A DNA stretch of 64,000 bases from Sambucus nigra (Eukaryota > Streptophyta > Magnoliopsida > Dipsacales > Adoxaceae). Under the pieces are notes generated by a model. The model did not search any database. It had not been told where the DNA came from and was given only the letters and a program-made list of their open reading frames with translations. Shown one piece after another: positions 23,061 through 36,400 of this stretch (the first letter of the stretch is position 1; every line of letters starts with the position of its first letter). The translations under genes were made by a program, and so were the position numbers. The stretch is taken from assembly GCA_949130495.1 (NCBI GenBank), contig OX422221.1:153679741-153743740 (forward strand), given 5' to 3'.

Positions 23061-24657
23061 TGACCAAGCATAAATTCTTCTAAATTTAGCCCCTTTAGTG
23101 ATTTTGATATCTCGAACAATGTAATTGAATCTTTTTTATCCCATATCATTGCCATTAACTATTTCTAACGAGTACCCCCAGTTTCGTGTATTTCTTATTG
23201 ATTTTAAAGGAATTTAGTGCAAGAAAAGAAATAAAGAAACCGAAAGAAAGGAAGAAAAGAAAAGAAGACAATTCGAAGGGCAAAAGCGTAAATTTATGCC
23301 CGGAGTTCGGATTCAAAGCCTTAAGGAAAGTTGAAGATCCTTGTTTCACAAGAGCATCAGAAGAAACGACTATCAAATCGAAGCTCGAGATCAAAAGTTA
23401 TGACCAGTCAAAGATGGAAAGGAAAAGTTAAACTTGAAGATAATCGAACCGATCCGGCCTATCTCGAACCGATCCAAAATGTCACACTTTCAGTAGACCC
23501 CGAATTGATGCCAAACCGATGATAGAAGAACCGATCTGATAGGATCCCGAGTGATCCGATATAAATAAAAAAGAACTGATCAGGGGACTGAAAATAGAAC
23601 CGATCCGTGGCTGTTAGAATTCCTGGCATTAATTATGGAGCTCAAGAGGTGCAAATCTTGGAATATCTTGCGCAGCCCATCAATTTTAGCTGTCAAATTC
23701 GTGCTAGTTGGTGCTATAAAAGGCCAATCCTTACATCATTCCAAGGGAGTCAAATTTTAGAGAAAGAGAATCAGATTTTAGAGAATTTTTAGATTAAATT
23801 CATATTATTAGATAAGGCCTAATTTGTAAGATTGAGGAACAAGAGGTATTTCTGGATTCAATCATCTCTTTCCTCTAGTGCAGATTTCAAGTATCAAATT
23901 CCATTCTCTTAGTTAGTCTCAATTATGTTTTCAATTCAATTATCACTGATTTTGTAATTTCTATTCTTACAATGTTTCTTACATCCACAACATGCATTGT
24001 TATGAATTTGTTTTCTCATAAAACTATGTCTAGCTAAATTTTCAAGGGTTGGGGTACATGAACACATTCCGAGGTAAATTACTCATGTAGAAAATAGAGG
24101 GTAACTTAAATATTGACCGAATCGTGTATGGAAATCATTCGAACATAGCCGATCTTTTAATCTCTCTTGCCCAGTTACTTGGGATGTTTAAGAGGACTAT
24201 GCAAGTATAATTGCCTATTCACCGCTTTTTATTTACCTTTGATTTCATATGATGCGGGCTAGCTCCCTAATATATTTAATGCTTAGGATTTATAAAGATT
24301 ATATTTAGTCAAAAAAATTCAATTTACAATTCTAGTATTCTATGCGGTAATTTACTAAGGTTTGAGGGATTGTACTCCACCCTATTTTCTCTCATTTTTA
24401 AATCTAAGTTCTTTACAATTCTTTGTTTTGTGCACATTTTATTTCCTCGCCAATTGGAAACTTAAACCCATCCATCATCTTATCTTTTCTTTGGAGAAAT
24501 CATTTCAAGGATAAATAACTTTTCCTACATAATTCCTTATTGCCAATTTCTGATCCCTGTGGAGACGATCCCGACTTGTCGGATTATTACTAACGCGCCA
24601 GGCTTGAACTTGAGCCTAGAAAGAACGAATTTCTGAGACATATTCTTAGTCGCGTCA
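23061..24657 (+). repeat. Athila-like LTR, subfamily D
   Basis: The LTR starts TGACCAAGCATAAATTCTTC and is diverged from, but colinear with, the start of the LTRs at 24664 and 29047. Its late part carries CCCTGTGGAGACGATCCC, the equivalent of CCCTGTGGATTCGATACC there. The end is placed at CGCGTCA (24657). The AGTTTTTGG that follows resembles the beginning of an Athila-type PBS region. TATA box CTATAAAAGG is near 23712. It is flanked on the left by TCTGG (23056-23060). Confidence 0.75.
23445..23722 (+). promoter_or_regulatory. cluster of AACCGATCC-type words upstream of a TATA box in LTR D
   Basis: Variants of (G)AACCGATC(C/T) occur about seven times between 23445 and 23610. The TATA box CTATAAAAGGCC follows about 100 bp later. 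Repeated short words upstream of TATA are typical of LTR U3 enhancer regions. Function is inferred. Confidence 0.6.
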
Positions 24658-24663
24658 AGTTTT

Positions 24664-26162
24664 TGGTCAGGCACATGTTCTTCACATTTATCCCCTTAAT
24701 TTAGGTATTTTTATGATCCCATGTAGTGTAAATATCTTGGATTTGTCTCGTATTTATGCTACTAACCTCTTTTGGAAAGTATTTCGTGTTTTGGGTATTT
24801 CTCATGTGCTTTAAAGATATTTCATACAAGTTAGTGCGAAGGAGAACTCAAAATTGTGAAAGAAAGCAAGAAATGGGGAGTTCAAGGTCATTTTCATAAT
24901 TTTACATCTATATTCCAGTGGTGGGGAAAGCTAGAAAGTTGAAAAGCTCTAAATTACAAGAATATTGGAAAAAAAAATGGCACCCCAATCCGAGCTACGG
25001 TGAAGAAGTTATGACCATTTAGAGTTGGAGACAGAAAGTCAAAAGTTGAAATTAATTCTGGAAGCTAAAGAGTTTCAACTCTTGAAATTTCCTGTATAAT
25101 TAATTTTTATTAGTTGTAAAACATTGAGAGGCATGGGAAGAGTCATTTTTTAGATCGATAAAAGGGAAAACCCTTGTAGGAACAAAGGAGTTGTTTTTAT
25201 CAAGTTGTGGGAGGCTAGTACTTAGTTTATAAAGGATTCTTGTATTCAAGAACCCTAGTTTTGAAGTTTGGCTACTATTCAAGATTCAAAGGTTCTATTC
25301 AATATTCATCATTCATCCATTGCAAGTAATTTTAATTTATTGTCTTTACTGCTTTCCTAGTTAGTTTAATTAATTATTGCTTTCTGGTTTTCCAATCCCA
25401 ATTCAAGTCATGTTCTCAATTTTCTAGATTTAGTTATGAATTCCTTCACTTTCACTTTTAAGTTTTTTTTTACTTTTAATCATGTTAAGCTAAGTTTTTA
25501 ATGGTGGGGATGCATGAACCCGACTCAATGTGGTATGCATAGATATAAAATTTGTTCTCTAAATTAAATAAGTGATTAGATCGTGTTGTATTGTTTCACA
25601 ACCATTGTAGAACTTTTGACCTCCTTTGTCCTAGGTAACCAGGGTGCTTAAGGATGCAACGTGCGTGAACTATTGCAACACTGCTTTACTCATTCTTTGA
25701 TTATGTATGATGCGGGCTTGAACCTCATATATGTAATGCTTTGGAGTACTAAAGACTGGGTCTGATCAATTATCTAATTTATGACTAATTTTGTATTGGC
25801 ATACACACTAGGGTTTGGGGGAGTGTATTCTTAACCCATTTCTTCACTCATATTAATTCCTTCTTAGTTAGTTAATTTCGCATCCATAGGTTAATTTAAT
25901 TGAATCTAGTTAATTCATAGATAAAATCCATAAAAATCAATCATCTTTTTCTTTTCTTTTATTTTAGCATCAACTTTAGGATTAAACTACCTTACCTCTG
26001 TCGTCATGTTCACACGTCCTAATTCCCTGTGGATTCGATACCCAGACTCACCACTATACTCCGTAAGAGTGAAGTTTCAAGTTTACATTTTTTTGTATTA
26101 AGGTTGGAAGCTGATAACAACGACTAGCGTATTACATGGACGCTCGATTTACACCTCGATCC
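24664..26162 (+). repeat. 5' LTR of the Athila-like element
   Basis: Aligned by eye to 29047-30540 almost base for base, except the first eight bases, where four differ (TGGTCAGG against TGATTACG). The TATA box is damaged (CGATAAAAGG at 25156; the other copy has CTATAAAAGG). The LTR ends CTCGATCC where the 3' copy ends CTCGATCA. Confidence 0.88.
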
Positions 26163-26165
26163 AAA

Positions 26166-26184
26166 TGGCGTCGTTGTCGGGGAG
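26166..26184 (+). promoter_or_regulatory. primer binding site, tRNA-Asp type
   Basis: TGGCGTCGTTGTCGGGGA lies 3 bp after the 5' LTR. It corresponds to the Athila-type PBS TGGCGCCGTTGCCGGGGA with two C-to-T changes. Confidence 0.8.
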
Positions 26185-26237
26185 TTGGTAGACTTTAGGT
26201 TAGGTTGGTTAATCCCGAAATTGATCTTAAAAAAATC

Positions 26238-26322
<85 letters not shown>
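26238..26322. repeat. (AAT)n microsatellite, about 28 units
   Basis: Pure AAT repeat 55 bp after the PBS. Confidence 0.97.
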
Positions 26323-26364
26323 TCAGAAAAATTTGTGTCACGTTTTTAAATTGCCCACTTTGAA

Positions 26365-27185
26365 ATGTCTTATTTTAACTCTTTTGGTGGCTTTAATTGT
26401 TATGCTAATAGTGAGGTGGAGAATGAACTCACGATTTATGAACATTGGATCAATATCACTAAAGATGAGTCTCATAAATACAAGCCCATTGCTAAGGCCA
26501 TCCAAATTTATGTAAATGAAAGGCTTGAAGAAGAACGAAGTGAAAAAGAGTATAGGGAAAAAATCATTTTTGGGAGCAAGAGTTGGATGCATTATTCGAA
26601 TCAAATTAAAATTTTTCTTTCGATATTTTTAAGACTAAAGAATGTTTTCAACCAAATGAGGAATCCAATGAAGAATAACTTGATCTTGAATTTATGTCCT
26701 CACCATTCTCATTCACTATTATCGAACTATTAAATCCATCACAACAACTGGATGAATGTCTTGAGGATGTTGATTTGATTCTTATATGGGAATGTTATTT
26801 TGAGATGCTTCAGCTTACGGGCCATACACTTAGACGTGTCACTCCACCAGATCCATTTGAAAATTTTGGGGGAGAAGATTTTGAGGACAAGGACTCTATG
26901 CTTGAATTGTTTTCCAAGACGGACTCTTTCTGTTTGTATGCCCCACTTCCCATACTACTTGAAAATTTTATGGAACGTGATTCTATTTTTCTTGGATCCC
27001 AATGGGACTTGTCCCCTTATGCACCCAAAACCTTCATTATCCCCCTAAATTTTTTAATAGGTGATGGTTCATTTCTTCCGCTTTGCACATGCCTTTCGTT
27101 TTTCAAATGTAATTTTTATTTTTCGGGCGGCATGCTTTCTAGTGAGGGCACACCATTAATCCCTCAAAGTCAAATTGTATTTTAG
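26365..27185 (+). CDS. short internal ORFs of the LARD element, unknown function
   Basis: Two overlapping frames: 26365-26733 (122 residues, acidic, with NERLEEERSEKEYREK) and 26694-27185 (163 residues). The second contains DVDLILIWECYFEM, then RVTPPDPFENFGGEDF and SQWDLSPYAP. I recognise no gag, protease or polymerase motif. Similar ORFs occur, as far as I recall, in other Athila-derived non-autonomous elements. The overlap suggests an old frameshift inside one ORF. Whether a protein is made is unknown. Confidence 0.4.
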
Positions 27186-29046
27186 GTGGATTCTAAAATT
27201 TTTTGACTTCTAGTGTATAACTTATTAGAAGTTCAAATCGTAGGTTGTACATAATTAGCCTTTTCTTTTTCCTTTTCTTTTTTTTAGTTTAGAGTAATTA
27301 GTTAAAGTTTTTGTTATTCTTTTTGTTATGCTTGGCTCAAACATGTTTTGTAGATTCAATGGACTCGCACTCATCGGGGATCGCTCTATTTGGGTAATAT
27401 CTTTATTTTCCTCTCTTTATATTGTGTTCTTTATTCGCATTGAGGACAATGCAACATTTAAGTTAGGGGAGTGGGATATTCTTCCCGTTTATTGTTTAGA
27501 TTCATTGATTCGATCACATGTTCTTTCCAAGTGTATTTTTTTTAGAAAATTTCAAAATTTTCAACAAAAAAAAATTGAAATTTTTTTTAAAAAGCCAAAA
27601 ATATTTTTCTTCAAAATAAATAAAAAGTGGAAGTTAAATTTTTCAAAAATATCACCTTTATTCTATTTAAAGTCTCAAATTGTTAACAATCAAAATTCAC
27701 TAACACAAAATTGATCGAAGATAGAAATTGAAAGAATATTGATGACTTAACGACTAAGTGTGGAGATTGATCAAACCCAGTGAGATTTCGAGCCTTTCAA
27801 TTTTTTATGAGTTTTTAAATCAATCCGAGTTTATGATTAACTAAAATTTCTTTTCAGCGTTTTAATAAGTCATTGGTGATCTCAATCCTTTGTTTTGATC
27901 GGTTATCGGAAAAGTGTGAAGTGTTGTCTCCAAATTCATGCTAAATATATCTCTAAACTAAATTAATCTCGAGATGCATATGGTAATGTGATTAGCAATT
28001 TGGACAATCAAGTAGGCCCTCTTTTGTTTAACCCAAAAATATTATCCATAAAAACGTTGTGAAAAATTATCCATTTGTAATCCAAATTGAGACAAATAAA
28101 ATTTATCTTTTCGTTTGATAACCCAAAAAACCCAATTGGCTCGGAATTGTGAAAAATTATAAATTCATCAAGTAAGTCGAAAGTGTGTAATAAAAGAGGA
28201 GCAAGAAAAGAAAAAAAGTAAGAAAAAAAAAGGAAAAAAATGAAAAGAGAAAAAGAAATAGAAAAATGAGCAAATGCCCGAAAAAGCACAAATGAACGTC
28301 ATTAGGACAGTTTCCAATTCCGAACAATCCGTCTATTCATAACTTTACCCTTTACACTTTTTAACCCAAAAAGTCCTAACCGAGTTCGAATAGCAAAATT
28401 AATTACTGCATAGAGAGATAAGATATGAAAAGATAGTAAAAGAGATTAAAATGGTGTGATTAAGAGATGATGTTTCCCTTTTTCTAATAACTGTATTCCG
28501 ATGATGAGATCTTTTCACCATATATTTCCTTCTTTTCAATTTTGTATGCATGAATTTGTGTCCATTATATTTACTGTTTATATCATGCATACCGAGAGAA
28601 AATAGTCGCAATCCGAGTGATTCGGTTGTGAGTGCATCCGTAAGAATTTGAATCAAAATGAATTTTCGAAAAGTAATGTAATGCTCAATCGGTGGAAATT
28701 TGAGGTTGAATTTTTGGCTTTGCACACACACACTATGGTTTGAGACATTTGAATATGAATTTATGGTGATTATTTTTTGAAAAGTTTAAATTGTACAATT
28801 TTTAAGTATTTTGATATTTATTTGAGTCAATAAAAAATTTTGTGGGTGTATTCACTGCAAACCCTCATGAGACAAAACTCGTCCTACTAGGGCAACCTAT
28901 GGGTTTAAAGGCTTGTTGCCTATGCTCAATGCAATTGCTTGCCTGCGAAAGTGGAATTTTATTTTAATAAAGGAATTTTAAAGAGTGGGATTTTGGTTAG
29001 ATTCATTTACATTGCTCAGGACACACAAAGTTCTAAGTTGGGGGTG
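27186..29046 (+). other. LARD interior and polypurine tract
   Basis: AT-rich noncoding interior with A-rich and T-rich runs. A more conserved-looking block lies at about 28840-28960 (CACTGCAAACCCTCATGAGA and following). It ends with AAGTTGGGGGTG at 29035-29046, the polypurine tract before the 3' LTR. Confidence 0.6.
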
Positions 29047-30540
29047 TGATTACGCACATATTCTTCACATTTATCCCCTTAATTTCGGTCATTTTATGAT
29101 CCCGTGCAGTGTAAATAGCTTGGATTTGTCTCGTATTTATGATACTAACCTCTTTTGGCAAGTATTTCGTGTTTTGGGTATATCTCATGTGCTTTATAGA
29201 TATTTCATGCAAGTTAGTGCGAAGGAGAGCTCAAAATAGTGAACGAAAGCAAGAAATTGGGAGTTCAAGGGAATTTTTGTAATTTTACACATATATTCCA
29301 GTGGTGGGGAAATCTAGAAAGTTGAACATATCTAAATTACAAGAATATTGGAAAAAACGGCACCCCAATCCGAGCTACGGAGAAGAAGTTATGCCCATTT
29401 AAAGTTGGAGACAAACAGTTAAAAGTTGAAATTAATTCTGGAAGCTGAAGAGTGTCAACTCTTGAAATTTCTTGTATAATACCTTTTTATTAGTGGTAAA
29501 ACGTTTAGAGACATGGTAAGAGTCATTTTTGAGATCTATAAAAGGGCAAACCCTAGTAGGAAGAAATGAGTTGTTTTTATCAAGTTGTATGAGGCTAGTA
29601 GTTAGTTTTTAAAGGATTCTTGTATCCAAGAACCCTAGTTTTGAAGTTTGGCTACTATTCAAGATTCAAAGGTTCTATTCAAGATTCATCATTCATCCAT
29701 TGCAAGTAATTTTAATTTATTGTCTTTACTGCTTTCCTAGTTAGTTTAATTAATTATTGCTTTCTAGTTTTTCAATCCCAATTCAAGCCATGTTCTCAAT
29801 TTTCTAGATTTAGTTATGAATTACTTCACTTTCACTTTTAAGTTTTCTTTTATTTTAATCATTTTAAGCTAAATTTTTAAGGGTGGGGATGCATGAACCC
29901 AACTCGATGTGGTATGCATAGATATAAAATTTGTCCTCTAAATTAAATAAGTGATTAGATCGTGTTGTATTGTTTCACAACCATTGTAGAACTTTTAAAC
30001 TCGTTTGACCTAGGTAACCGGGATGCTTAAGGATGCAACGTGCGTGAACTATTGCAACACTACTTTACTCATTCTTTGATTATCTATGATGCGGGCTTGA
30101 ACCTCATATATGTAATGCTTTGGAGTACTAAAGACTGGGTCTGATCAATTATCTAATTTATGAATAATTTTGTATTGACATACACACTAGGGTTGGGGGG
30201 AGTGTATTCGTAACCCATTTCTTCATTCATATTAATTCCTTCTTAGTTAGTTAATTTCGCATCCATAGGTTAATTTATTGAATCTAGTTAATTCATAGAT
30301 AAAATCCATAAAAATTAATCATCTTTTTCTTTTCTTTTACTTTAACATCAACTTTAGGATTAAACTACCTTACCTTTGTCGTCACGTTCACACGTCCTAA
30401 TTCCCTGTGGATTCGATACTTAGACCCACCACTATACTCCTTAAAAGTGTACTTACGAGTTTAGGTTTTTTTGTACTGAGGTTGGAAGCCGATAACAACG
30501 ACTAGCGTATTACACGGACGCTCGATTTACACCTCGATCA
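29047..30540 (+). repeat. 3' LTR of the Athila-like element
   Basis: Starts TGATTACGCACATATTC and ends TACACCTCGATCA. An intact TATA box CTATAAAAGG lies at 29536-29545. It is followed directly by TCTGG, the target duplication shared with 23056-23060. Confidence 0.9.
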
Positions 30541-30575
30541 TCTGGGTCAGGGCATTATAATTTGGTATTAGATTT
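30541..30575 (+). promoter_or_regulatory. end of the split 5' LTR and tRNA-Met-type PBS
   Basis: TCTGG (target duplication copy) leads into GTCAGGGCATTATA, the decayed version of the GTCGGGGTATTACA end of the sister LTR at 36884. TTTGGTATTAGA at 30561 is a mutated TGGTATCAGAGC initiator-Met PBS. Confidence 0.75.
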
Positions 30576-33420
30576 TTAGGTTCAATGTTACTTTCGGGTG
30601 TGATGTGGTGATATCTGTAGAGGATTTTCTTAACGTCGATGTTAATTTGGACCAATGAGACTGGATTAGTGACAGTTTTGGTTCGTATCCCGGATGGCGA
30701 AGTCAAGGACATTAGCATGATGTGCAACTTGTTATGAGATGGTAAATGGCTAAGTTAGTATCCTTTCATATTTCTCGACGTTTCTGATGTGGATGTGTTG
30801 GTCTGTCATGGGTGTTAGTGTAGACCAATAGAGGAAACACCATGATATTTTGCATGAGATGTATTGTGTCGCAACTTTGATGATGACATTAGCCTTAGTG
30901 GTATTGGCAACGTCAAGTAGTCTTCATGGCAACGTAGTTGGAAAGATTTTAGATCCATCTGTGGAGATTAGGTAATGGAGTAGTATAATTAAGAGTGTTG
31001 ATTCTGTAGTGAGAACGCTTTATATATCTTTATTACGATTGGGTTTAGATGATCATAATGATTGAAGGCAACCTAGGAGTGAACTTAGATAGTCCTTGTG
31101 ATGTAGTGTTAGAGATGATGGTGTTAACTTATAGTTTTAGAGATAATAACATGGCATTGAGGCAATGTTTATAGGCAATACCCAACGTCTTGTATCATAC
31201 CAAAATATATAGTTGTGTTAGCTTGTAGATTAGCATGTACTATGATGTTTACATAGTGAGGCAATTTAGTTATCATAGTTGAACACTCATTGAGGATTAA
31301 ATAATGTGGTCTAGTGAATTTGGTTTAAGGTTAGCCTTTAGAATAGGTATATGAATCCATATTAATTTTTCTTTAGAGATGTATACTATGGTTTATCGAA
31401 TGGAGTGATAGTATAAGTAATAGGCATTCTCTAGTAATGGTCAATTTAAGGTTGTGTACCGCCTAGTACGGTAACGTGCACATCTCTCATTGATATTGTT
31501 GGATTCCTTATGCCACCAAGGATATAGACTTACAAATGGTGAAACATATAGTGATTGGGATTAGTTTTTAGCCCATTGAGTAAATAAAATAATGGCCATA
31601 ATCAATTATTATACTTTATGGGAGTTTGTCATTATAACTACTAGACTAGGAAGTGTATTTTCATTGCAGATGATTGAGTTAGAAAATTTATTATGTTCAG
31701 GTTTATATAGTTATGATAAGCTACTAATGATTGTAATTTGGTTTAGTCATATCATTTGTGTCAGTACTTTGGGGTAGTACCATGGCTTTGTTTATAAACT
31801 TATGTTTTGATATGAATTTGAGGATAATGTTGAAAATAGGTTGATAAGTGCTAGGTTATGGACCTGGGAGACTTAGAACACGATGAAGTTCATCATGGTT
31901 AAGAGACATCAGTTGGAGTGGAGTGTTAGGCTCGATTATAGCACCTGCATGTGCTAACTGTATGGTATGGTATGACTCCAGTGGGGGAAATCATTAGGTC
32001 TTGGGAATGGGTAATACTTGAAAGATTGAGATGGCATTAGGATAGTTATAATTTAGGATCACATAGGACGTTGCTAAGAGTCATAACAGTGGTTTGTGAG
32101 TTAATGTCTAAAACTATGTGAGCATTATGTGTCATTTGATGAGAGTGATGTCAAAAAATGAGGTTAGCTATCGCATGTTGATAGCATAGAAACCTAGGTA
32201 TGATAGGTCGGTGACTAATGGTAAGCGACAAGAGATATAACTTCATCTTGAACTGGGATAGTTATACTTAACAATGATGGATCAGGTAGCATTGGTCCTA
32301 AGGAGGGAAGCTTAGCATTTCAGCCTCCGGAAGAAATTGGTTTTGTATTCCATTCGTTCAGCAAGGATTGATGATTCATGATTAGGACCCATCAAGGTTA
32401 ATGGGCCAAGACAGGGTATGTGGAAAGGCTAAGACTTTAGAAGATATCACTGTGGGTTATAATCTTCAAGGGTACGTTGTGGGTCCGTATTTCAGGTGGC
32501 ACGATTCATTGTCCGAATTTAATCGTTTTCTTTTTGCATGAAAGTTGCCTGGTTCCTTGCATTCCTTATGTCTTCTTTTATACCAATAATGGAAAGTTAT
32601 TGATTAGTTTTGATTCAGGTATAGCGCTGCATAAGCTCAATAGTAATGCGTTAAGGCTGATTATGGCTAATGCGTCACGATAAATGAGTGTGCTCTTATT
32701 TGGAGGCACCTTTTTTATACACTAGTTTATATGTACGCGTGGTCTCATGTTTGTTGCATATAGTTGACATATGTTAGTTGGTTGCTTTAAGCTAAAGATT
32801 TTGTCAATCGGTGTAACTAGTTATGACTTGGTCGTGGGTTTCGAGGTTGTGACTCGATGATATTGTGAGTATCAGAATTTAATGAAATATTAGGTTCTAG
32901 TGTTGCACTCTGTCAAAAGTTATGCGATTTGAGGATGTAATTGCTTGTGATATGTAGGATAACTCAAGGTTAGTGTGAGGATCTCATAGGAAATACTAGT
33001 TAGATAGACCAATGAAAATTGATGATTGTCTCATGATTCATAATGTGATGGCTAGTGATGTTGAGGTTGTATCTTCCTAGGAAGGCATGCTCCAAGATTT
33101 CTTGAGAAAATGTAGGTTGTGAATCCTAACCTAGGAATGATCAATGATAATGAGTTCATTGGTGATAGTACGATATTTGGTGAGTGTCGATCATCTTACG
33201 ATTTTGTTTATATGGACATGTTAGGCATACTTGAGAACTATCAATAAGACCTTGAGATTTTACATGATTGGGTTAGTAATGTAATTGATGAAAATAAAAT
33301 CTTTCGGTTTTAAACCATAGTGTTGAGGATGCCCAAGGATTGGAAATTAGTTGTAGGTAACTGAACCCTTAGGTTGATGACTATGAATCCCTAGGACGAG
33401 ATCTCCTAAGGAGGGAAGAA
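30576..33420 (+). pseudogene. heavily decayed interior of the chromovirus-like element
   Basis: This interior lies between the PBS and the 3' LTR but is only about 2.85 kb long, so gag-pol is deleted as well as mutated. Open frames are under 70 codons. Two scraps can be aligned with chromovirus pol: AATGCGTCACGATAAATGAG near 32668 (the YASR region of RNase H), and GGACGAGATCTCCTAAGGAG at 33394, the terminal pol codons plus polypurine tract (compare 2308-2334). I cannot identify other domains. Confidence 0.6.
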
Positions 33421-36400
33421 ATTAATACCCCACTCTAAAAAAATAAGTAATGATAATCGAAATATTTTTTTCAAAGGAAAATTCATATAAGGGAATAACG
33501 CCAAATGACACAAAAAGTGACACATTATGATATGTAATTAAAGAGAAAAATCCCCATGTTGCATGGTTCGTATGGAGGCATGTTAAATTCCAATGGTCCT
33601 AGTAAGTGTGTTGGTTAAGTTTGATGCAAAAAGGCCAGGGAATGATTGTGACATGGTCATGGTTAATATAACGCGATTTCTACTAGCACGCGCCACCCAT
33701 GACACGAACTTGGGCGATTTTTACAGGACAATTGGAGAGGTATAAAAATAATGTGACTACATATTTGGTGCCCTAAAAATAAAAGAAAAAATACCACGTA
33801 GAGGAAAAATCAAAAAAATAAAAGTTAATCTAGCATTTTTTTTACGGTACGCGACACTACGAAAATCCAACTTTGCGCGAAGTGTTAGGACTATTGGAAG
33901 ATCAAAAAAGGTTAAAATTACCATATATGTATATACATATAAAAATACCATGGGGTCAAAAGGAAAAAAATAAATCAATAAATTATTTTTCATCAAAATA
34001 TAAAAGTGCTCAAAAAAATCTGAAAATCAACCAAAAAAATGTAAACTTTAATTCCGAGCAACTTCACCTTCTTCGCCGTCTTCGGGAAAAATTATTTATA
34101 CCCATTTTATGTGGATTTCTGGTCTGCATTGTAGGAAAATTATTTTAGGTGTTGTCTTGGTTCGGTTCGTTGATTTGGACACGTGACATGATGCAAGGGG
34201 CCCCACACTAGATGACTTCAGGTTTATCTTATTTAGGAAGGTTAGTGGAGTTACTTCTTATAGTAAGTGGGGTTTGGGAAGCCCTAGTATAAGAGGGAAA
34301 GATATGGGGCCCTAGGGCTCCAAACGTTTTTTTATAAAATCATAGGGTCTCTCTCCCTCACTCAAGAATGCTCCCCACCCTAAGTGAAATCTTCCCCAAA
34401 CCAATACACCTCCTTACACAACCTTAAACCACCATGAAAACCCCATTAAAAAGCCTAGAGCCACCTCCTAACACCATAGAAACCAAATTCAGTATTGTTG
34501 AGTTAAAGAAGATGAAGTTCATGAAGTTGATGGAAGGTTTTAAAGAAGGTTTCTTGGAAGCAAAAAAGCATTTCATGGGTCTTTCATAGAGCTTCCTTGG
34601 AGCTTGATTGGTGGAGCTTTTGTGACGCCCTTTAAAGCCACCTTTAAAGGTGGGGGAGTCACACATCTTCTTCGTCTTTTCCACCATTTTTAGAGATATT
34701 TCAAATGGGAAAATTCTAACTTCAAAAAGGGTTTGAAGTTGATTAAATTTAATAATGTTTAACTGCTTGTATTAGGCTTACAATGAGTAGGATTAGTCAT
34801 ATTTGGTATCTATGGGTTAACTAGTTTCACTCCTATTGTTTGGTATGAATAGTATTTCAAAAAAAGTGATTTAAAATGTGTTTTGAAAATGTAAAAATTC
34901 CATAATCTATGTCTTGAACATTTTATATAATAAAGTGTGTTTTAATGATGTTTTAAAGGTAAATAATGTGATTTTGTGCGAAGAAATGCATTAGGCTTGT
35001 TTAAGCCATTTTATGAGATTGGAGTGTGATATTCTACTTGAATAATAATGATAAGTGTAAAAAGGGGACTCTCACTTTAATGGGTTATTTAAAGTGGGTA
35101 AAACTCATGAATAAATAAAATTGGGTTTAAGGTGTAAATAGGAAAAGTCGGGTTTTCCATAAAGTTGTGGCATAAAAGTTAATAATGAAAGTAAATAAGG
35201 CTAAACTTGAAATAAATGGCTAAGTAGGTGTCAAAAAGTAAAAAGTCATAAATAAAGTATATAAATCAAAGTGTGAAAAATAAGAATGTCAAATGCTTGA
35301 ATATTGGTAAAATGGGTAATAAGTTTTAAAAAAATAAAAAGAAAGTGTACACATCAAATATGTGTCAAATGGGACATTAATATGCAAAATGTGTGAAATT
35401 ATATATTAAAGGTGTTTGAATGTTAAATATGAAAGCTTAGTAAAATAAGGTATTGAATAAGTGTTTGAATGGTTAAATGTGTTTAAGTGTTAAATTGGGA
35501 ACTTAAACTACTTTTGGAAAATAACATTTATTAAAGGACTAAATTGCAAGTTTTGACAATAAAAGGGTAAAATGATAATTTACTTAAAGTAAAACATTTT
35601 TAAGGAATAAAAATGCAGATGAGTATTTGTACACCATGAAAATAAATTTACTCCTAAAGCGTGAATGATTTTGGTATAAAAATTAACGCGTGTGTGAATA
35701 AAGAACTTAAAGGACAAAGAAATAATTTTCCAACTATTAATGGAAAAAGGGACGGTCAAGTCCAAGCCTTTGGCTTCAGCCCGTAAATCTAGATCAATGT
35801 GAACATTGGAATAATTTTCATAACATTGAAAGGATAATGAAATATGCAGATGATGCCAAGAAATAATTAAGAATGGCATGATGTCCCTAGTGGTGAAAGA
35901 TCCCAAATTAACTGCAGTTTTATGGCGATGAAGACCAGTGGTAAGAGGCCATGAAGTCCGTATATGTTGGCAAAATCTCAAAAGGCAAAGTTATTAATTG
36001 GAACATAACAATAAATGGGTTGTGTGAATGTAAATAGCCTGACTTATATGATTGATAAATGTTCCATTTGGTTTATAATATGGTCTTGTAAATCGAGTAG
36101 TGATTAACATCCACAAAGTAAAGGATATGATAAAGAAAGAGGAGTAAATGGGTGTGTAAACAACCTAATGACGTTAAACCCCATAATTACACAATTACAT
36201 GTTGTATAAGGCTTTCAATGTCAATGAAAATTTTATAACACGATGTGAGCATGTGTTTAAATAAAGTCTTAGGAAATGGTTAAGTAACACCGACATGAGT
36301 TAATGGAAGATTTTTCAACAAATGTTATTTGTTAAACTCGATGTGTTAATGAAAAGAATCCTAGCTTTAAGCATAAAGATACAAAATGATTATTAGGTAA

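Larger units (their letters stand above)
24664..30540 (+). mobile_element. non-autonomous Athila-like LTR element (LARD type)
   Basis: Two very similar LTRs (24664-26162 and 29047-30540) flank 2.9 kb that holds a PBS, a trinucleotide repeat, two short ORFs and a polypurine tract, but no gag or pol motif. The PBS is of the tRNA-Asp type used by Athila elements. The LTRs are closer to each other than those of the surrounding chromovirus, in keeping with a later insertion. The right flank TCTGG does not match the bases left of 24664 but matches those left of 23061. Confidence 0.85.

Noticed and set aside
24664..30540. Simple nested insertion of the LARD element into the D element
   Set aside because: The left flank GTTTT does not match the right flank TCTGG, and the first bases of the 5' LTR are off. 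Kept only as one of two explanations.
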